64,000 nt of DNA from Pasteurellaceae bacterium LFhippo2 (GCA_029852775.1 LEKJ01000028.1:143079-207078); one strand, 5' to 3'; counted from the stretch's first letter, positions 9,901 to 19,350 are shown. The notes: generated by a model not told the origin, from the letters alone. Numbers and translations are program-made.

Positions 9901-10259
9901 CATTAACAAACTCAGTCACTCGTTTAGTGATTAGTGTGGGTGTTGCTTATGGCTCAGATCTTGAAAAAGTGCGAGCATTATTACATCAAGCGGCGGAAGA
10001 AAATGAGTTAGTATTAAAAGATCCTGCACCGTCAGTGTTCTTCTTAAGTTTTGGAGCAAGTACGCTTGATCACGAGTTGAGAGTTTTTGTTGGGCAGTTA
10101 AGTGACCGAATGAAGACTACAGACGCATTAAATCGCCGCATTAATGAGCTATTCGCTGAAAATAATATTGAAATTGCCTTTAATCAGCTTGATGTTTTCA
10201 TTAAAAATCAAGATACTCAAGAAGAAGTGAAATTAGCAACAGATAAGTTTGTTAAATAG
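6945..10259 (+). CDS. MscK/KefA-type mechanosensitive channel (second tandem copy)
   Basis: A 1104-residue paralogue of the preceding channel with the same layout: signal peptide (1-22), Q/E-rich periplasmic coiled coil (about 25-450), a dense set of membrane segments (about 475-900), then the MscS pore helix TALSVGIGFGMQEIVANFVS and beta domain ERPVRVGDMITIGNF. Long stretches align with copy one almost without gaps, such as DSQWHTPTAMFWT against DSHWHTPEAMFWT. This points to an old tandem duplication, since the coiled-coil parts have diverged strongly. The pore helix differs in charge and polarity: MQEIVAN where copy one has VREIFGS. Gating or conductance may therefore differ. It has its own ribosome binding site and lies between inverted 66-nt repeats. 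Confidence 0.87.
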   Translation: MRVKSYSYLILILSLFSSSIWAVNLPNEKELQAQIEATQKLEQTEETKSLLQSLTDTQKFLSQISQQKSDSSALEKQIQDSKTAINESKEKLAKLKAQQPSTLEEFSKKPLTELQSLATNLQAKLEQVQHDLAQLNAQVVAQNSTPTKAQTALSTIATRKQQITNALGNSKLSSADKVKFDVENSLLDLQHSYNQTLLNGSDSLLALFSSQLDEKKVVQQNLQTELANVQTAINNHLVAESKNKAEQATQSQQESSKTTTNPVILHEIDLNTELSKDLFVQTTELSQLSQDNLRVKGILDNLQQTQRNIDEQISSLQGTLVLSRIINKHRQLLPQDKMVKGLSKQIADLRVQVFDLSELKDTISDSNAYVTKLEKENKATFTDKEKEQLTTIIQERSTTLSDLIKLLNNQLNLSINIELNQQQVEMISDELQQKLQQQSFWVKSNNPIDLDWLTKYPQAVQFQLKELSKKFDFSNWQENIGVALFLIALLSGIGYLINRSKESIKHKLTNINNRMKTVLTDSQWHTPTAMFWTVVLCLPNTIMFLTCFIFITYICFQDPLAVWPWGLKMAGYWLYFVFIISMLRPAGIAYRHFSMPQESNQIFRNMLKRSGIVIALLLNTSIFSNIEMGLAYDVIGQTVTITVLMMTVFIVAPGFRQAISTYQNVSDKDKKSHNILLNLVRIVLLLAPIVLIALIVMGYYYTALVLIEHLIATYFAVITWIIIRNMLYRMFTVSSRRIAYKRLQERRAQQNAEQRAVAFEDDVALELPDDSIAVSEIKDQMLKVTDFLLWVGLFALIYWVWSDLITVAYYLNGVTLWQQATTTETGVVMESITLLNLLIAIVILVVTYVLVRNLSGLLETLIFSKLQLSQGTPYTVTTLLTYVLIVVGASFAFSTLGMSWTKLQWLFTALSVGIGFGMQEIVANFVSGIIILFERPVRVGDMITIGNFSGTVSKIRIRATTLIDGDKKEVIVPNKAFITERIVNWALTNSVTRLVISVGVAYGSDLEKVRALLHQAAEENELVLKDPAPSVFFLSFGASTLDHELRVFVGQLSDRMKTTDALNRRINELFAENNIEIAFNQLDVFIKNQDTQEEVKLATDKFVK

Positions 10260-10525
10260 TATTTATAGGGCGTATCCCGCCTTATAAAAATAGAACGGTA
10301 TTGCGTAGCAGTTGCACAAATCAAAAATCTTGCTCTCTTAACTCTCTCCCTTTGGGAGAGAGACAGCGAAAATTGCGTTTAGTAATTTTCGCAGAGAGAG
10401 GGCTACAAGCGGTTATATTTCATCAATATTTTGCAAATTAACCTATCTCGTAAACTGACAAAGGTGTAAGAAAATGTTTTGTGCAGTTGCTACATAATTT
10501 CGAAATAAAATAATAAGGACACAAT
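10260..10525. other. Repeat-bearing gap before aroC
   Basis: Contains a short palindrome (GGGCG-TATC-CCGCC near 10268), the third 66-nt element, an uptake-signal core near 10405 (ACAAGCGGT) and the aroC ribosome binding site AAGGA. No ORF of note. Confidence 0.6.
10337..10402 (+). repeat. 66-nt structured repeat, copy 3
   Basis: Inverted relative to 6756-6821. One of the five differences is a paired change that keeps the stem (GCGAAAATT/AATTTTCGC against GCAAAAATT/AATTTTTGC), which suggests that the folded form is maintained. Confidence 0.8.
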
Positions 10526-11608
10526 ATGGCAGGCAACAGCATTGGACAACTTTTTAAAGTAACTACATTCGGCGAATCTCACGGTATTGCATTAGGCTGT
10601 ATCGTGGATGGCGTTCCGCCGAATATGACGCTTTCGGAAGCCGATTTACAGCCAGATTTAGATCGCCGTAAACCTGGTACATCTCGTTATACCACACCAC
10701 GTAGAGAAGACGATGAAGTTCAGATTTTATCGGGGGTTTTTGAAGGCAAAACGACTGGGACAAGTATCGGCTTAATCATCAAAAATAGCGATCAACGCTC
10801 GAAAGATTATGGTGATATTGCCGAGAAGTTTCGTCCGGGACACGCGGATTACACCTATCAACAAAAATATGGTATTAGAGATTATCGTGGGGGCGGTCGT
10901 TCATCAGCACGTGAAACAGCAATGCGCGTTGCAGCAGGAGCTATTGCGAAAAAATATCTTCGCGAGCAATTTGGGGTAGAAGTTCGTGGTTATTTATCAC
11001 AAATTGGCTCAGTTAAGATCAATCCTGAATCTGTTGCTGATATTAGCAAAATTGATTGGGAGCAGGTAAATAGCAATCCATTTTTCTGTCCCGATCCTGT
11101 TGCAATAGAGCAATTTGACGAGTTAATTCGTGAGCTCAAAAAAGAAGGGGATTCGATAGGGGCAAAATTAACTGTGATTGCAGAGAATGTACCGGTTGGT
11201 TTAGGAGAGCCTGTTTTTGACCGCTTGGACGCAGATTTAGCTCACGCACTAATGTCAATTAATGCGGTAAAAGGGGTTGAAATTGGTGATGGTTTTGATG
11301 TTGTAAATCAAAAAGGCAGTGAACACCGCGATGAAATGACCCCAGAAGGTTTTCTTTCAAACCACGCAGGCGGTATCTTAGGCGGAATTAGTTCGGGTCA
11401 GCCAATTATTGCCAATATTGCGTTAAAACCAACTTCAAGTATTACTGTTCCGGGACGTAGCGTAAATATTAATAATGAATCTGTAGAAGTGGTGACTAAA
11501 GGACGCCACGACCCTTGTGTGGGAATTCGTGCAGTGCCAATTGCAGAAGCAATGGTTGCAATTGTGTTACTCGATCATCTATTACGCTTTAAGGCGCAAT
11601 GCCGATAA
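10526..11608 (+). CDS. aroC: Chorismate synthase AroC
   Basis: A 360-residue chorismate synthase, the last step of the shikimate pathway: loss of phosphate from EPSP using reduced FMN. Family signatures are GESHG near residue 16, RPGHADYT near 107, and the flavin-binding [14 protein letters not shown] near 126. Length matches enteric AroC. In E. coli aroC sits next to prmB; here ppc has come between them. A strong bidirectional terminator follows. The ATG is preceded by AATAAGGA. Confidence 0.97.
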   Translation: MAGNSIGQLFKVTTFGESHGIALGCIVDGVPPNMTLSEADLQPDLDRRKPGTSRYTTPRREDDEVQILSGVFEGKTTGTSIGLIIKNSDQRSKDYGDIAEKFRPGHADYTYQQKYGIRDYRGGGRSSARETAMRVAAGAIAKKYLREQFGVEVRGYLSQIGSVKINPESVADISKIDWEQVNSNPFFCPDPVAIEQFDELIRELKKEGDSIGAKLTVIAENVPVGLGEPVFDRLDADLAHALMSINAVKGVEIGDGFDVVNQKGSEHRDEMTPEGFLSNHAGGILGGISSGQPIIANIALKPTSSITVPGRSVNINNESVEVVTKGRHDPCVGIRAVPIAEAMVAIVLLDHLLRFKAQCR

Positions 11609-11621
11609 TAAACCAAAAAGT

Positions 11622-11646
11622 AAGGGAGAGCATTTGCTCTCCCTTT
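11622..11646. terminator. Bidirectional terminator between aroC and ppc
   Basis: AAGGGAGAGC (11622-11631) pairs with GCTCTCCCTT (11636-11645) around a 4-nt loop. It is flanked by A-rich sequence on one side and T-rich on the other, so it can serve both convergent genes. Confidence 0.85.
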
Positions 11647-11659
11647 GTTATATTAGCTA

Positions 11660-14296
11660 TTAGCCCGTATTACGCATACCTGCCGCAATACCTGTGATGG
11701 TAATCATCAACGCTTGTTCAAGCTCTGGATTTGGATTTTCCCCTTGCGCACGTAAACGATGTAATAACTCAACTTGTAATAAATTGAGCGGATCGGTGTA
11801 GATATTACGTAGAGCAATCGAATCTGCAATCCAAGGGAGCGTTGCCATTAACTGATTCTCGTGTGAAAGAGAAAGCACAGTTTTTACATCAGCTTGTAAT
11901 TGAGTACGCAATGACTGGCCTAAATGGTGTAACTCTTTCGGCACTAAGCGTTGGTCATAATGTTCTGCAAGCCATATATCGGCTTTACTAAATACCATCT
12001 CTAACATACCGATACGGGTTGAGAAGAACGGCCATTGTTCACACATCTCTTCAAGTAAATTACGTTTATCTTGCTGAATAAGCTGTTCTAATGCGGCACC
12101 TGCACCAAGCCAAGCTGGAAGCATTAAACGGTTTTGCATCCAAGCAAAGATCCACGGAATAGCACGTAAACTTTCAACACCGCCATTTGGATTACGTTTT
12201 GCAGGGCGAGAACCTAAAGGTAATTTAGAGAGCTCTAATTCTGGTGTTGCAGCTCGGAAATAAGGCACAAAATCAGGTTCGCCACGTACAATGCCACGAT
12301 AAATTTCACAAGAAATTGCAGCACCTTGATCCATAACATCACGCCAAGCCTGTTTAGGTTCTGGTGGTGGGCAAAGATTTGCTTCTAAAACAGCACTTGC
12401 ATAGAGATCTAAGCTCGCTACCGCAACAGCTGGTAAACCTAATTTAAAGCGGATCATTTCCCCTTGTTCTGTTACACGTAAGCCATTTTTAAGTGATCTT
12501 GGCGGTTGAGAAAGTAAAGCTGCATGGGCTGGAGCACCACCACGACCGATAGTACCGCCACGTCCGTGGAACAACGTTAATTCAATGCCATATTTTTCAC
12601 TTAAATTAACCAACGCTTCTTGAGCACGATATTGCGCCCAAGATGCCGCAAGCATACCAGCATCTTTCGCTGAATCAGAGTAACCGATCATTACCATCTG
12701 CTTATTGTTGATAATGCCACGATACCAGCCAATGCTAAATAATTCCGTCATCACTTTTTCACAACGGTCTAAGTCATCTAGTGTTTCAAAAAGTGGAGCT
12801 ACAGGAATCGCGGTTGTACAGCCAGATTCTTTAAGTAATAAATGTACTGCTAATACATCAGAAGCTTCGCGAGCCATAGAAATCACATAAGCAGAAATCA
12901 TTCCTTCAGGCTGTTCTGCAACAACTTTACAGGTATCTAAGATCTCTTGTGTTTCAGGGCTTGGCTTCCAGTTAGTTGGAACCAGTGGGCGACGTGAACT
13001 TAATTCACGCACCAAGAACGCCTGTTTATCATCTTCTGTCCATTGTGAATAGTCGCCTAAACCGATATAGCGAGTAATTTCAGCAATCGCTTGTGCGTGA
13101 CGAGTACTCTCTTGGCGAATATCTAAGCGAGATAAACCTAAACCAAAACAGCGTACACGGCGTAAGCAATCTAATAGAGCACCATTCGCGATAATACGCA
13201 TACCACAAGCGTGGAGCGATTGGTAACAATCGTAGAGTGGTTCCCAAAGTTGTTCATCATTAGTGAGAATTTCTGATTCACTAATTGTAAGCTGTTTCTC
13301 TTCGATAAGCTCACTATAGTAGGTTACCGTTTTAGCTAATTTTGCTCTAATGTCTTTAATCACCACACGGTATGGCTCTAAGTTATCGCCATATTTAGCT
13401 CTAAATTCATCAGTACATTGCACCACAGAAAGTTCATCTGCTAATGATTTCATATCTTCCAAAAAGAGTTCAGCCGCTTTCCAACGGTTCATTTGTAGTA
13501 CTTTACGCGTGGTTTGTGCAGTAACAAATGGGTTTCCATCACGGTCTCCCCCCATCCAAGATGAGAAGCGCACAGGGGTTAAGCCCACTTGGTGCTGAAT
13601 ACCAAAGTTTTTCTCTAAATGGAAATTTAATTGACGGCAAAATTCAGGTACGGCTTTCCAAAGGCTATTTTCAATCACCGCCATTCCCCATTTTGCTTCA
13701 TCTACAGGTGTTGGGCGTTGAGTGCGGATTTCATTTGTATGCCAAGCAAGGGCAATTAATTGCATTAAACGGCGTTTTAATTTAGTCGTTTCAGCTTCCG
13801 TTAAGTCATCATGTTCTAAACGGTTTAAACAGCGGTTAATTTCAACGTGTTTATTCACTAAAGAGCGACGAGTTACTTCGGTTGGGTGAGCTGTAAGCAC
13901 TAAATCAATTAATAGACGCTCAACGGTTTCAATCACTTTCGGAGCAGGCACATTTTGAGCTTTTAAACGAGCAAAAAGTGCGCCCATTGATTGTTCACTA
14001 GTTGAATCATTATTGTGGCGAGAAATACCTTGATACTGTTCGGCAATATTGGTTAGATTTAAGAATTGGCTAAATGCGCGAGCAACTGGAATGACATCTT
14101 CATTTGAGATATTAGCCAGTATATCGAGTAACTGTTCGCGGGCTTTTTCATCACCGCTACGCGAGCTTCGTGATAAAACACGAATATTTTCAATGAGCTC
14201 TAAAATTTCATTGCCTTGGGCATCGCGAATTGTTTCGCCTAAAAAGTCTCCAAGCATATGAATATTATTACGCATTGATTCATAAATTTGACTCAT
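11660..14296 (-). CDS. ppc: Phosphoenolpyruvate carboxylase Ppc
   Basis: An 878-residue PEP carboxylase, carboxylating PEP to oxaloacetate to refill the TCA cycle and, in Pasteurellaceae, to feed fumarate and succinate formation. Motifs: catalytic His in [13 protein letters not shown] (near residue 138), [10 protein letters not shown], the glycine loop [12 protein letters not shown] (near 580), and the C-terminal MRNTG that forms part of the active and allosteric sites. Length fits the bacterial enzyme (883 in E. coli). The leader carries an inverted repeat whose inner arm contains the ribosome binding site (separate entry). prmB lies upstream on the same strand. Confidence 0.97.
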   Translation of the reverse strand: MSQIYESMRNNIHMLGDFLGETIRDAQGNEILELIENIRVLSRSSRSGDEKAREQLLDILANISNEDVIPVARAFSQFLNLTNIAEQYQGISRHNNDSTSEQSMGALFARLKAQNVPAPKVIETVERLLIDLVLTAHPTEVTRRSLVNKHVEINRCLNRLEHDDLTEAETTKLKRRLMQLIALAWHTNEIRTQRPTPVDEAKWGMAVIENSLWKAVPEFCRQLNFHLEKNFGIQHQVGLTPVRFSSWMGGDRDGNPFVTAQTTRKVLQMNRWKAAELFLEDMKSLADELSVVQCTDEFRAKYGDNLEPYRVVIKDIRAKLAKTVTYYSELIEEKQLTISESEILTNDEQLWEPLYDCYQSLHACGMRIIANGALLDCLRRVRCFGLGLSRLDIRQESTRHAQAIAEITRYIGLGDYSQWTEDDKQAFLVRELSSRRPLVPTNWKPSPETQEILDTCKVVAEQPEGMISAYVISMAREASDVLAVHLLLKESGCTTAIPVAPLFETLDDLDRCEKVMTELFSIGWYRGIINNKQMVMIGYSDSAKDAGMLAASWAQYRAQEALVNLSEKYGIELTLFHGRGGTIGRGGAPAHAALLSQPPRSLKNGLRVTEQGEMIRFKLGLPAVAVASLDLYASAVLEANLCPPPEPKQAWRDVMDQGAAISCEIYRGIVRGEPDFVPYFRAATPELELSKLPLGSRPAKRNPNGGVESLRAIPWIFAWMQNRLMLPAWLGAGAALEQLIQQDKRNLLEEMCEQWPFFSTRIGMLEMVFSKADIWLAEHYDQRLVPKELHHLGQSLRTQLQADVKTVLSLSHENQLMATLPWIADSIALRNIYTDPLNLLQVELLHRLRAQGENPNPELEQALMITITGIAAGMRNTG

Positions 14297-14302
14297 AAAA
14301 AA

Positions 14303-14356
14303 TGTCCTCTTTTGGTAATTTCTAAACTATGTATAGATATACCGAAAAAGAGGACA
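14303..14356 (-). promoter_or_regulatory. Leader hairpin that would bury the ppc ribosome binding site
   Basis: TGTCCTCTTTT (14303-14313) is complementary to AAAAGAGGACA (14346-14356), and GGTA (14314-14317) to TACC (14340-14343), giving 15 bp with a 2-nt bulge. In the mRNA the downstream arm is the AAGAGGA Shine-Dalgarno, about 9 nt before the ppc ATG. Pairing is seen directly; a translational switch is inferred. Confidence 0.6.
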
Positions 14357-14403
14357 AATAGCAATTGAGATTTAATTTTTTTTATGAATTAAATTAAAAA
14401 AAC

Positions 14404-15369
14404 TTATTTAGACTCAAACAAATGGCGATTAGCAACTAATTGCTCACGAGTTAAGCTGAACACACCCAAGCCACCATTTTTAAATTCTAACCAATGGAAT
14501 GGCACGGTTGGGAACTGCTCAATTAAATGCACCATACTATTTCCCACTTCACAAACTAATACGCCCGTATCACTTAAATAGTCAGCAGCTTGAGCTAAGA
14601 TTCGTTTGGTAATGTCTAAACCATCATCGCCAGAACCTAGAGCTAATTCAGGTTCGTGGTGGAACTCTTCAGGCATATCATCTAAGTCTTCTCTATCAAC
14701 ATAAGGTGGATTTGTCACAATTAAATCATAGTGATCTTGTGGAAGGTTAGTGAATAGATCTGATTGTAATGGGAACACTTTATGTGCGACATTATGGCGA
14801 TCAATGTTAATTTCAGCTACATTAAGCGCATCAAAAGAGAGATCTACCGCATCGATTTCTGCGTGGGGAAAACGCTCTGCACAAGCAATCGCAATACAGC
14901 CGCTGCCAGTACACATATCTAAAATACGTTTTGGTTCTGCACGTAAAATTCCCGTGAAACCTTGCGTAATTAATTCGCCAATTGGAGAGCGTGGAACAAT
15001 TACACGTTCATCAACATAATATTCTGAGCCCGCAAACCAAGCAGAATTTGTTAAATAAGCAACAGGCTTACGTAAACCTAAACGTTGTTGAACAAGATCG
15101 ATAATACGCATTTTCTCAACACGTGTAAGACGAGAAGAGTAGAGACTTTCTGGTACATCAACAGGTAATGCCAAAGCGGTTAAAACAAGCTGATTTGCTT
15201 CATCCCAAGCATTATCGTGTCCGTGGCCATAGTAAAGATCAGAGGAATTAAAATAGCTATATGCCCAACGCATCATATCTAAAATTGTCGCAAGATCATC
15301 TTCAACAGGGTAAGCGTTGATCTCTTCGAGTAACTCAAGATTATATTGTGGTTCAAGATTATCAAACAT
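14404..15369 (-). CDS. prmB: Ribosomal protein uL3 glutamine methyltransferase PrmB
   Basis: A SAM-dependent N5-glutamine methyltransferase that modifies ribosomal protein L3. Motif I is [16 protein letters not shown] near residue 140, and the catalytic NPPY ([11 protein letters not shown]) lies near 208. The N-terminal segment [20 protein letters not shown] resembles E. coli PrmB. I chose the ATG at 15369, giving 321 residues with an AGAGAG upstream. A TTG or ATG 27-30 nt further upstream would add ten residues with no family support. It is divergent from smrB, as in E. coli. ppc is downstream on the same strand. Confidence 0.93.
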   Translation of the reverse strand: MFDNLEPQYNLELLEEINAYPVEDDLATILDMMRWAYSYFNSSDLYYGHGHDNAWDEANQLVLTALALPVDVPESLYSSRLTRVEKMRIIDLVQQRLGLRKPVAYLTNSAWFAGSEYYVDERVIVPRSPIGELITQGFTGILRAEPKRILDMCTGSGCIAIACAERFPHAEIDAVDLSFDALNVAEINIDRHNVAHKVFPLQSDLFTNLPQDHYDLIVTNPPYVDREDLDDMPEEFHHEPELALGSGDDGLDITKRILAQAADYLSDTGVLVCEVGNSMVHLIEQFPTVPFHWLEFKNGGLGVFSLTREQLVANRHLFESK

Positions 15370-15468
15370 AAGGTTCTCTCTATTGGTAAATTTCATCAAA
15401 GAAATGACCGCTTGTTATATCACATTTCTATTTATGTTAGAATGCATAAATCAAAAAGAGGAATAAAA

Positions 15469-16002
15469 ATGTTAGAAGATGATGATTTTGCGCTATTTAG
15501 AGATGCAGTTAAAGGCGCTAAACAAATAAAACAAAATACTTTTGTACCGAAAAACACCCCGAAAAGAAAAGTGAGTGAGGTGCGCGAATTAAGTGAAAAG
15601 GCCGATACGTTATTCTATTTTTCCGATGAATATGAACCACTATTAACGGAAGAAAATGAAAAAGTACGCTATCGCCGAGAAGATATCGACCCCTATATTT
15701 TAAAACAGCTTCGCCGTGGCGATTTTCATCCTGAACTATTTTTGGATTTACACGGTTTAACTCGTGAACAAGCAAAGAAAGAGTTAGCGAGTTTGATTTT
15801 AGCTTGTGAGCGTGAACAAGTTTATTGTGCGAGTATTATGACTGGCTACGGCACTCGTGCACTTAAATATCAGATTCCACGTTGGCTAGTGCAACACCCA
15901 AAAGTGATCGCTTTGCACCAAGCTCCAAGAGAGTGGGGCGGTGACGCGGCGATTTTGATTTTGGTTGAACAGCGAGATAAAGACGAGAATTTTAAACGGT
16001 AA
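15469..16002 (+). CDS. smrB: Smr-domain endonuclease SmrB (ribosome rescue)
   Basis: A 177-residue protein with a C-terminal Smr domain. Visible are the LDLHGLTREQAKKEL motif (near residue 95) and the ending HQAPREWGGDAAILILVE, like E. coli SmrB (YfcN). SmrB cleaves mRNA at collided ribosomes, so it complements ArfA at the window start. The ATG at 15469 has an AAGAGGA site; upstream in-frame codons lack family similarity. Oddity: where the enteric protein, as I recall it, has a GHGK-type loop, this one reads TGYGTRALK, so the classic loop histidine appears changed. It is divergent from prmB. Confidence 0.88.
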   Translation: MLEDDDFALFRDAVKGAKQIKQNTFVPKNTPKRKVSEVRELSEKADTLFYFSDEYEPLLTEENEKVRYRREDIDPYILKQLRRGDFHPELFLDLHGLTREQAKKELASLILACEREQVYCASIMTGYGTRALKYQIPRWLVQHPKVIALHQAPREWGGDAAILILVEQRDKDENFKR

Positions 16003-16010
16003 TCTATATA

Positions 16011-16033
16011 AAGGCGGGATATCCCGCTTTTAT
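16011..16033 (+). terminator. Terminator after smrB
   Basis: GCGGGAT/ATCCCGC hairpin followed by TTTTATTTT, 10-30 nt after the smrB stop. Confidence 0.7.
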
Positions 16034-16143
16034 TTTGTATATTAAATACTACATTTCCTATTTCTTTAATAGAAATCCGACTAGTCAGATGTGCAAAAAA
16101 ATAGTTAAAATGCAAGCTTACTTTTCATTTTAAAGGAGAACAA

Positions 16144-17007
16144 ATGTTAGAACTTGTACTCGCTATTTTATGTAGCGTATCTGTTGGTGTGCTGATTAAG
16201 GTTGCTCGTAGCAAAGGAATTTTTATCGCACAGAGTATTGCAGTGAATTATATTGTTGCAACCACCCTTTGCTATTTTATTCTTAAACCAAACTTTGGGG
16301 ATAAAACAGTGGTTGAGATTGTGGCAGATAATCCATCGTCTTATCTATTCTTTGCACTTGGTATTTTATTACCGACCGTATTTTTAATCCAAGCCAAAGC
16401 CCTTGAGTTTGCGGGTATTATCCGTACCGATGCTGCACAGCGCCTATCGCTATTCTTACCTATCTTAGCGGCCTTCACCATTTTCGGTGAAGCGGTCACT
16501 TCTAATAAATTAATTGCACTTTTACTGGCATTTACAGCACTTGGTTGCTTACTTTGGAAAAGCAACGAAGGAATGGCAAAAGGCGGAAAAACAGCGGTTA
16601 TCTCTTTAGCATTAGTTTGGGTAGGATTCGGTATTATCGATATTCTATTTAAACAGATGGCGAAAACAGGCTCAGCGTTTCCATTAACGTTATTTATTTC
16701 TTTTATCGGTGCAGGTTGTGTGATGTTTATCTATCTATTACTTAAACGTACGCAATGGCACGTTGCGAGTGTTGGTGTAGGCTTGCTACTTGGCGCATTA
16801 AACTTCGGGAATATTCTGTTCTATATTAAAGCACACCAAGTAATGAAAGACGATCCAACCCTTGTATTTACAGGAATGAACTTAGGGGTTATCTGTTTAG
16901 GTACCCTTATCGGCGCTTTAGTATTTAAAGAAAAAATCAATAAAACAAATTACTTAGGTGTCGTTATCGCAATTATTGCAATCATTTGCTTATTCTATTG
17001 GCGATAA
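16144..17007 (+). CDS. DMT-superfamily (EamA-like) membrane permease
   Basis: A 287-residue, very hydrophobic protein with about ten predicted membrane helices in two roughly repeated halves, as in drug/metabolite transporter proteins. Features seen: N-terminal helix ILCSVSVGVLIKVARSKG, a central basic loop near residue 140, and a final helix VVIAIIAIICLFYWR. The substrate cannot be deduced. It stands alone between smrB and arcB, with its own AAAGGAG ribosome binding site and a palindromic TAGGGGCG/CGCCCCTA terminator-like element behind it. The fold call is moderate to good; function is unknown. Confidence 0.7.
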   Translation: MLELVLAILCSVSVGVLIKVARSKGIFIAQSIAVNYIVATTLCYFILKPNFGDKTVVEIVADNPSSYLFFALGILLPTVFLIQAKALEFAGIIRTDAAQRLSLFLPILAAFTIFGEAVTSNKLIALLLAFTALGCLLWKSNEGMAKGGKTAVISLALVWVGFGIIDILFKQMAKTGSAFPLTLFISFIGAGCVMFIYLLLKRTQWHVASVGVGLLLGALNFGNILFYIKAHQVMKDDPTLVFTGMNLGVICLGTLIGALVFKEKINKTNYLGVVIAIIAIICLFYWR

Positions 17008-17014
17008 TTATCTC

Positions 17015-17038
17015 TAGGGGCGTTATAATACGCCCCTA
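17015..17038. repeat. REP-like palindrome acting as likely terminator
   Basis: TAGGGGCGT followed by ACGCCCCTA around a short AT loop, then AAATTTT. It shares the AGGGGCG core with other REP-like elements here. Confidence 0.65.
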
Positions 17039-17061
17039 AATTTTATGAGAAAGGGGAGAAT

Positions 17062-19332
17062 ATGATTAATCTAAAGCAGTATGGTTCCCAGTATGTAAAC
17101 TGGGTGTTGCGTTTGGGGAAAGGTCGTGCAGCGCTTTGGGGACTTTTCGTATTAGCGATTTTAGCAATATTGATTCAAAGTTTACTGAGCCTTATTATTA
17201 CAGGCGAAATCCATACCATTGATATTTTCCGTTCTATCGGTTTTGGACTGATTTCTGCCCCTTTTGTAATCTATTTTTTCAACTTAATTGTTGAAAAATT
17301 AGAGCGTTCTCGTCAGCGTTTAGCTCAATCTTTGGAAGATCTTTCCATCTTGCGTGAGCAAGATGCACGTTTGAATGCAGAATTAGAACAACAAGCTGAA
17401 TTTCTACGTGCCTTTTTTAATGTATCACCTGATTTAGTTTTTTATCGCGATGATAAAGGCCATTTCCTAAGCTGTAATCGCGCGATGGAGATTTTGACAG
17501 GTAAGTCGGAAAAAGAGCTTATTAACTCAACGCCTTACGAAATCTACCCTGAAGATACTGCAAAATTAATGATGGAAACCGACCGAGATACTTTGGCTAT
17601 GAACACTACTTTTACTTACGAACAGTGGATTCGCCATCCAAACAATAAGCTATCTTGCTTTGAAATTCGTAAGGTTCCCTATTATGACCCCCTTTCAGAT
17701 CGTCACTGTATTATGGGTTTTGGACGTGATATTACCGAGCGTAAGCGTTACCAAGAAGTGATTGAAAAAAATAGCCGTGATAAAAGTACGTTAATGGCGA
17801 CCATCAGCCACGAATTACGTACGCCGTTAAATGGCATTATTGGTTTGAGCCGAATTCTATTAGAAGGCGAACTTTCTCATCAACAGCGTGAATATCTAAA
17901 AACGATTAATATTAGTGCGGTATCACTTGGACATATCTTTAGCGATATTATCGATTTGGAGAAAATTGATAGTCGCCGTATTGAGCTATTCCGTAGCGAA
18001 GTGGAGTTTTCTCAGCTGATTAGTGATATTAGCCATTTTGCGAATTTAATGGCGGAGCAGAAAAAGATTAAATTCCATATTCAATATGAAGAAAATCTGC
18101 CGAATTTTATCTATGTAGATAATGCGCGTTTAAGCCAAATTCTTTGGAATTTAGTGAGTAATGCGGTCAAATTTACCCCAGAAGGCGGTGATATTTACTT
18201 AAATATCGTGCGCCGTGATAACGATCATTTTGATTTTATTTTACGCGATACAGGGATTGGTATTCCTGCGAATGAACAGCGCAAAATTTTTGCGATGTTC
18301 TATCAAGCGGAAAATTCACAAACGAAAAAAGCACAGGGTAGTGGTATTGGTTTGGCGATCTCTAAGCGTATCGCCAAGCTTATGGGCGGTGATCTGACCG
18401 TTGAGAGTGAAGTCAATCAAGGTTCGACCTTCACACTTTCTATTCAAGCAAATGAAGTAAAAGCGAAAAAAGCGATGAAGATCAATACCCATTCATTGAA
18501 AGTTCTATTAGTGGAAGATATTGAAGTGAATGTGGTTGTTGCGCGCGCAATGCTTGAGAAATTTGGCTGTGAAGTTGATGTCGCTATGACAGGAAAAGAA
18601 GCTTTTGAATATTTTGAGAAAGCGCAAAATAGCTACGATTTAATTTTGCTAGATATTCAACTTCCTGATACTACAGGTTTTGAAATTGCAAACAAACTAC
18701 GTGAGCGATACGAAGAAGGAAGTGTCGATTATCTGCCTTTATTAGTTGCGTTGACCGCGAATATTATTCAAACCAAAGAAGAGTATCAACAGCAAGGAAT
18801 GGATGATGTATTGCGTAAACCGCTCTCTTTAGAGGCTTTATCGGATTGCTTAAATGATTATTTTGATGAAGGTTTTTCTGAAGCTCATTCTCAACATTCC
18901 GATTTGCAAAATTTTTGTCAAATCAAACCGGTTGTAGTAGAGCAAGAAGTTATTAAGGCAAAGACTAGCTCGATTGATAGTGTGATTTTGTCGGAGTTAG
19001 TCGATGTAATGGGCAAACAAGCTGTACTGGCAAACTTAGAATTGTTTGCGCGCTTAATGCCTGATTATTTGAATAGCTTAACCAATGCTTTAAAACTGTG
19101 GAAACAGACAAATAGTGCAGAAAGCCGTAAGCAAACTGCCGATGAAGCCCATAAAATCAAAGGCGCATTAGCTTCCGTAGGCTTAATCAAATTACAGGAA
19201 ATTGCTCAATTAGCTCAAATGGATGATAGCGAAGAGTGGGATTTGAATATCGAAAAATGGACGGTAGAAATCCAAAATCAATGGCAGAAGGATTTAGCCC
19301 TAGCCGTAGATTGGGTTGAGAAGAGTGCGTAA
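17062..19332 (+). CDS. arcB: Hybrid sensor histidine kinase ArcB
   Basis: A 756-residue tripartite kinase of the Arc redox system; its partner ArcA is not in the window. Order: two N-terminal membrane helices (about 25-80), coiled coil (80-115), PAS domain (about 115-225, ending GFGRDITERKR), HisKA with the phospho-His in ATISHELRTPLNG (near 247), ATPase domain (NAVKFTPEGG, GSGIGLAISKRIAKLMGG), receiver with phospho-Asp in LILLDIQLPDTTGF (near 530), and a C-terminal HPt with His in DEAHKIKGAL (near 696). It keeps the PAS/linker region that, as I recall, H. influenzae ArcB lacks. Several cysteines lie in the PAS, but whether they match the redox cysteines of E. coli is not established. Convergent with gyrA. 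Confidence 0.93.
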   Translation: MINLKQYGSQYVNWVLRLGKGRAALWGLFVLAILAILIQSLLSLIITGEIHTIDIFRSIGFGLISAPFVIYFFNLIVEKLERSRQRLAQSLEDLSILREQDARLNAELEQQAEFLRAFFNVSPDLVFYRDDKGHFLSCNRAMEILTGKSEKELINSTPYEIYPEDTAKLMMETDRDTLAMNTTFTYEQWIRHPNNKLSCFEIRKVPYYDPLSDRHCIMGFGRDITERKRYQEVIEKNSRDKSTLMATISHELRTPLNGIIGLSRILLEGELSHQQREYLKTINISAVSLGHIFSDIIDLEKIDSRRIELFRSEVEFSQLISDISHFANLMAEQKKIKFHIQYEENLPNFIYVDNARLSQILWNLVSNAVKFTPEGGDIYLNIVRRDNDHFDFILRDTGIGIPANEQRKIFAMFYQAENSQTKKAQGSGIGLAISKRIAKLMGGDLTVESEVNQGSTFTLSIQANEVKAKKAMKINTHSLKVLLVEDIEVNVVVARAMLEKFGCEVDVAMTGKEAFEYFEKAQNSYDLILLDIQLPDTTGFEIANKLRERYEEGSVDYLPLLVALTANIIQTKEEYQQQGMDDVLRKPLSLEALSDCLNDYFDEGFSEAHSQHSDLQNFCQIKPVVVEQEVIKAKTSSIDSVILSELVDVMGKQAVLANLELFARLMPDYLNSLTNALKLWKQTNSAESRKQTADEAHKIKGALASVGLIKLQEIAQLAQMDDSEEWDLNIEKWTVEIQNQWQKDLALAVDWVEKSA

Positions 19333-19350
19333 TTATTGCTAATATCTATC

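Noticed and set aside
6756-10402. CRISPR array from repeated palindromes near the channel genes
   Set aside because: Only three dispersed copies in different orientations with no regular spacers and no cas genes.
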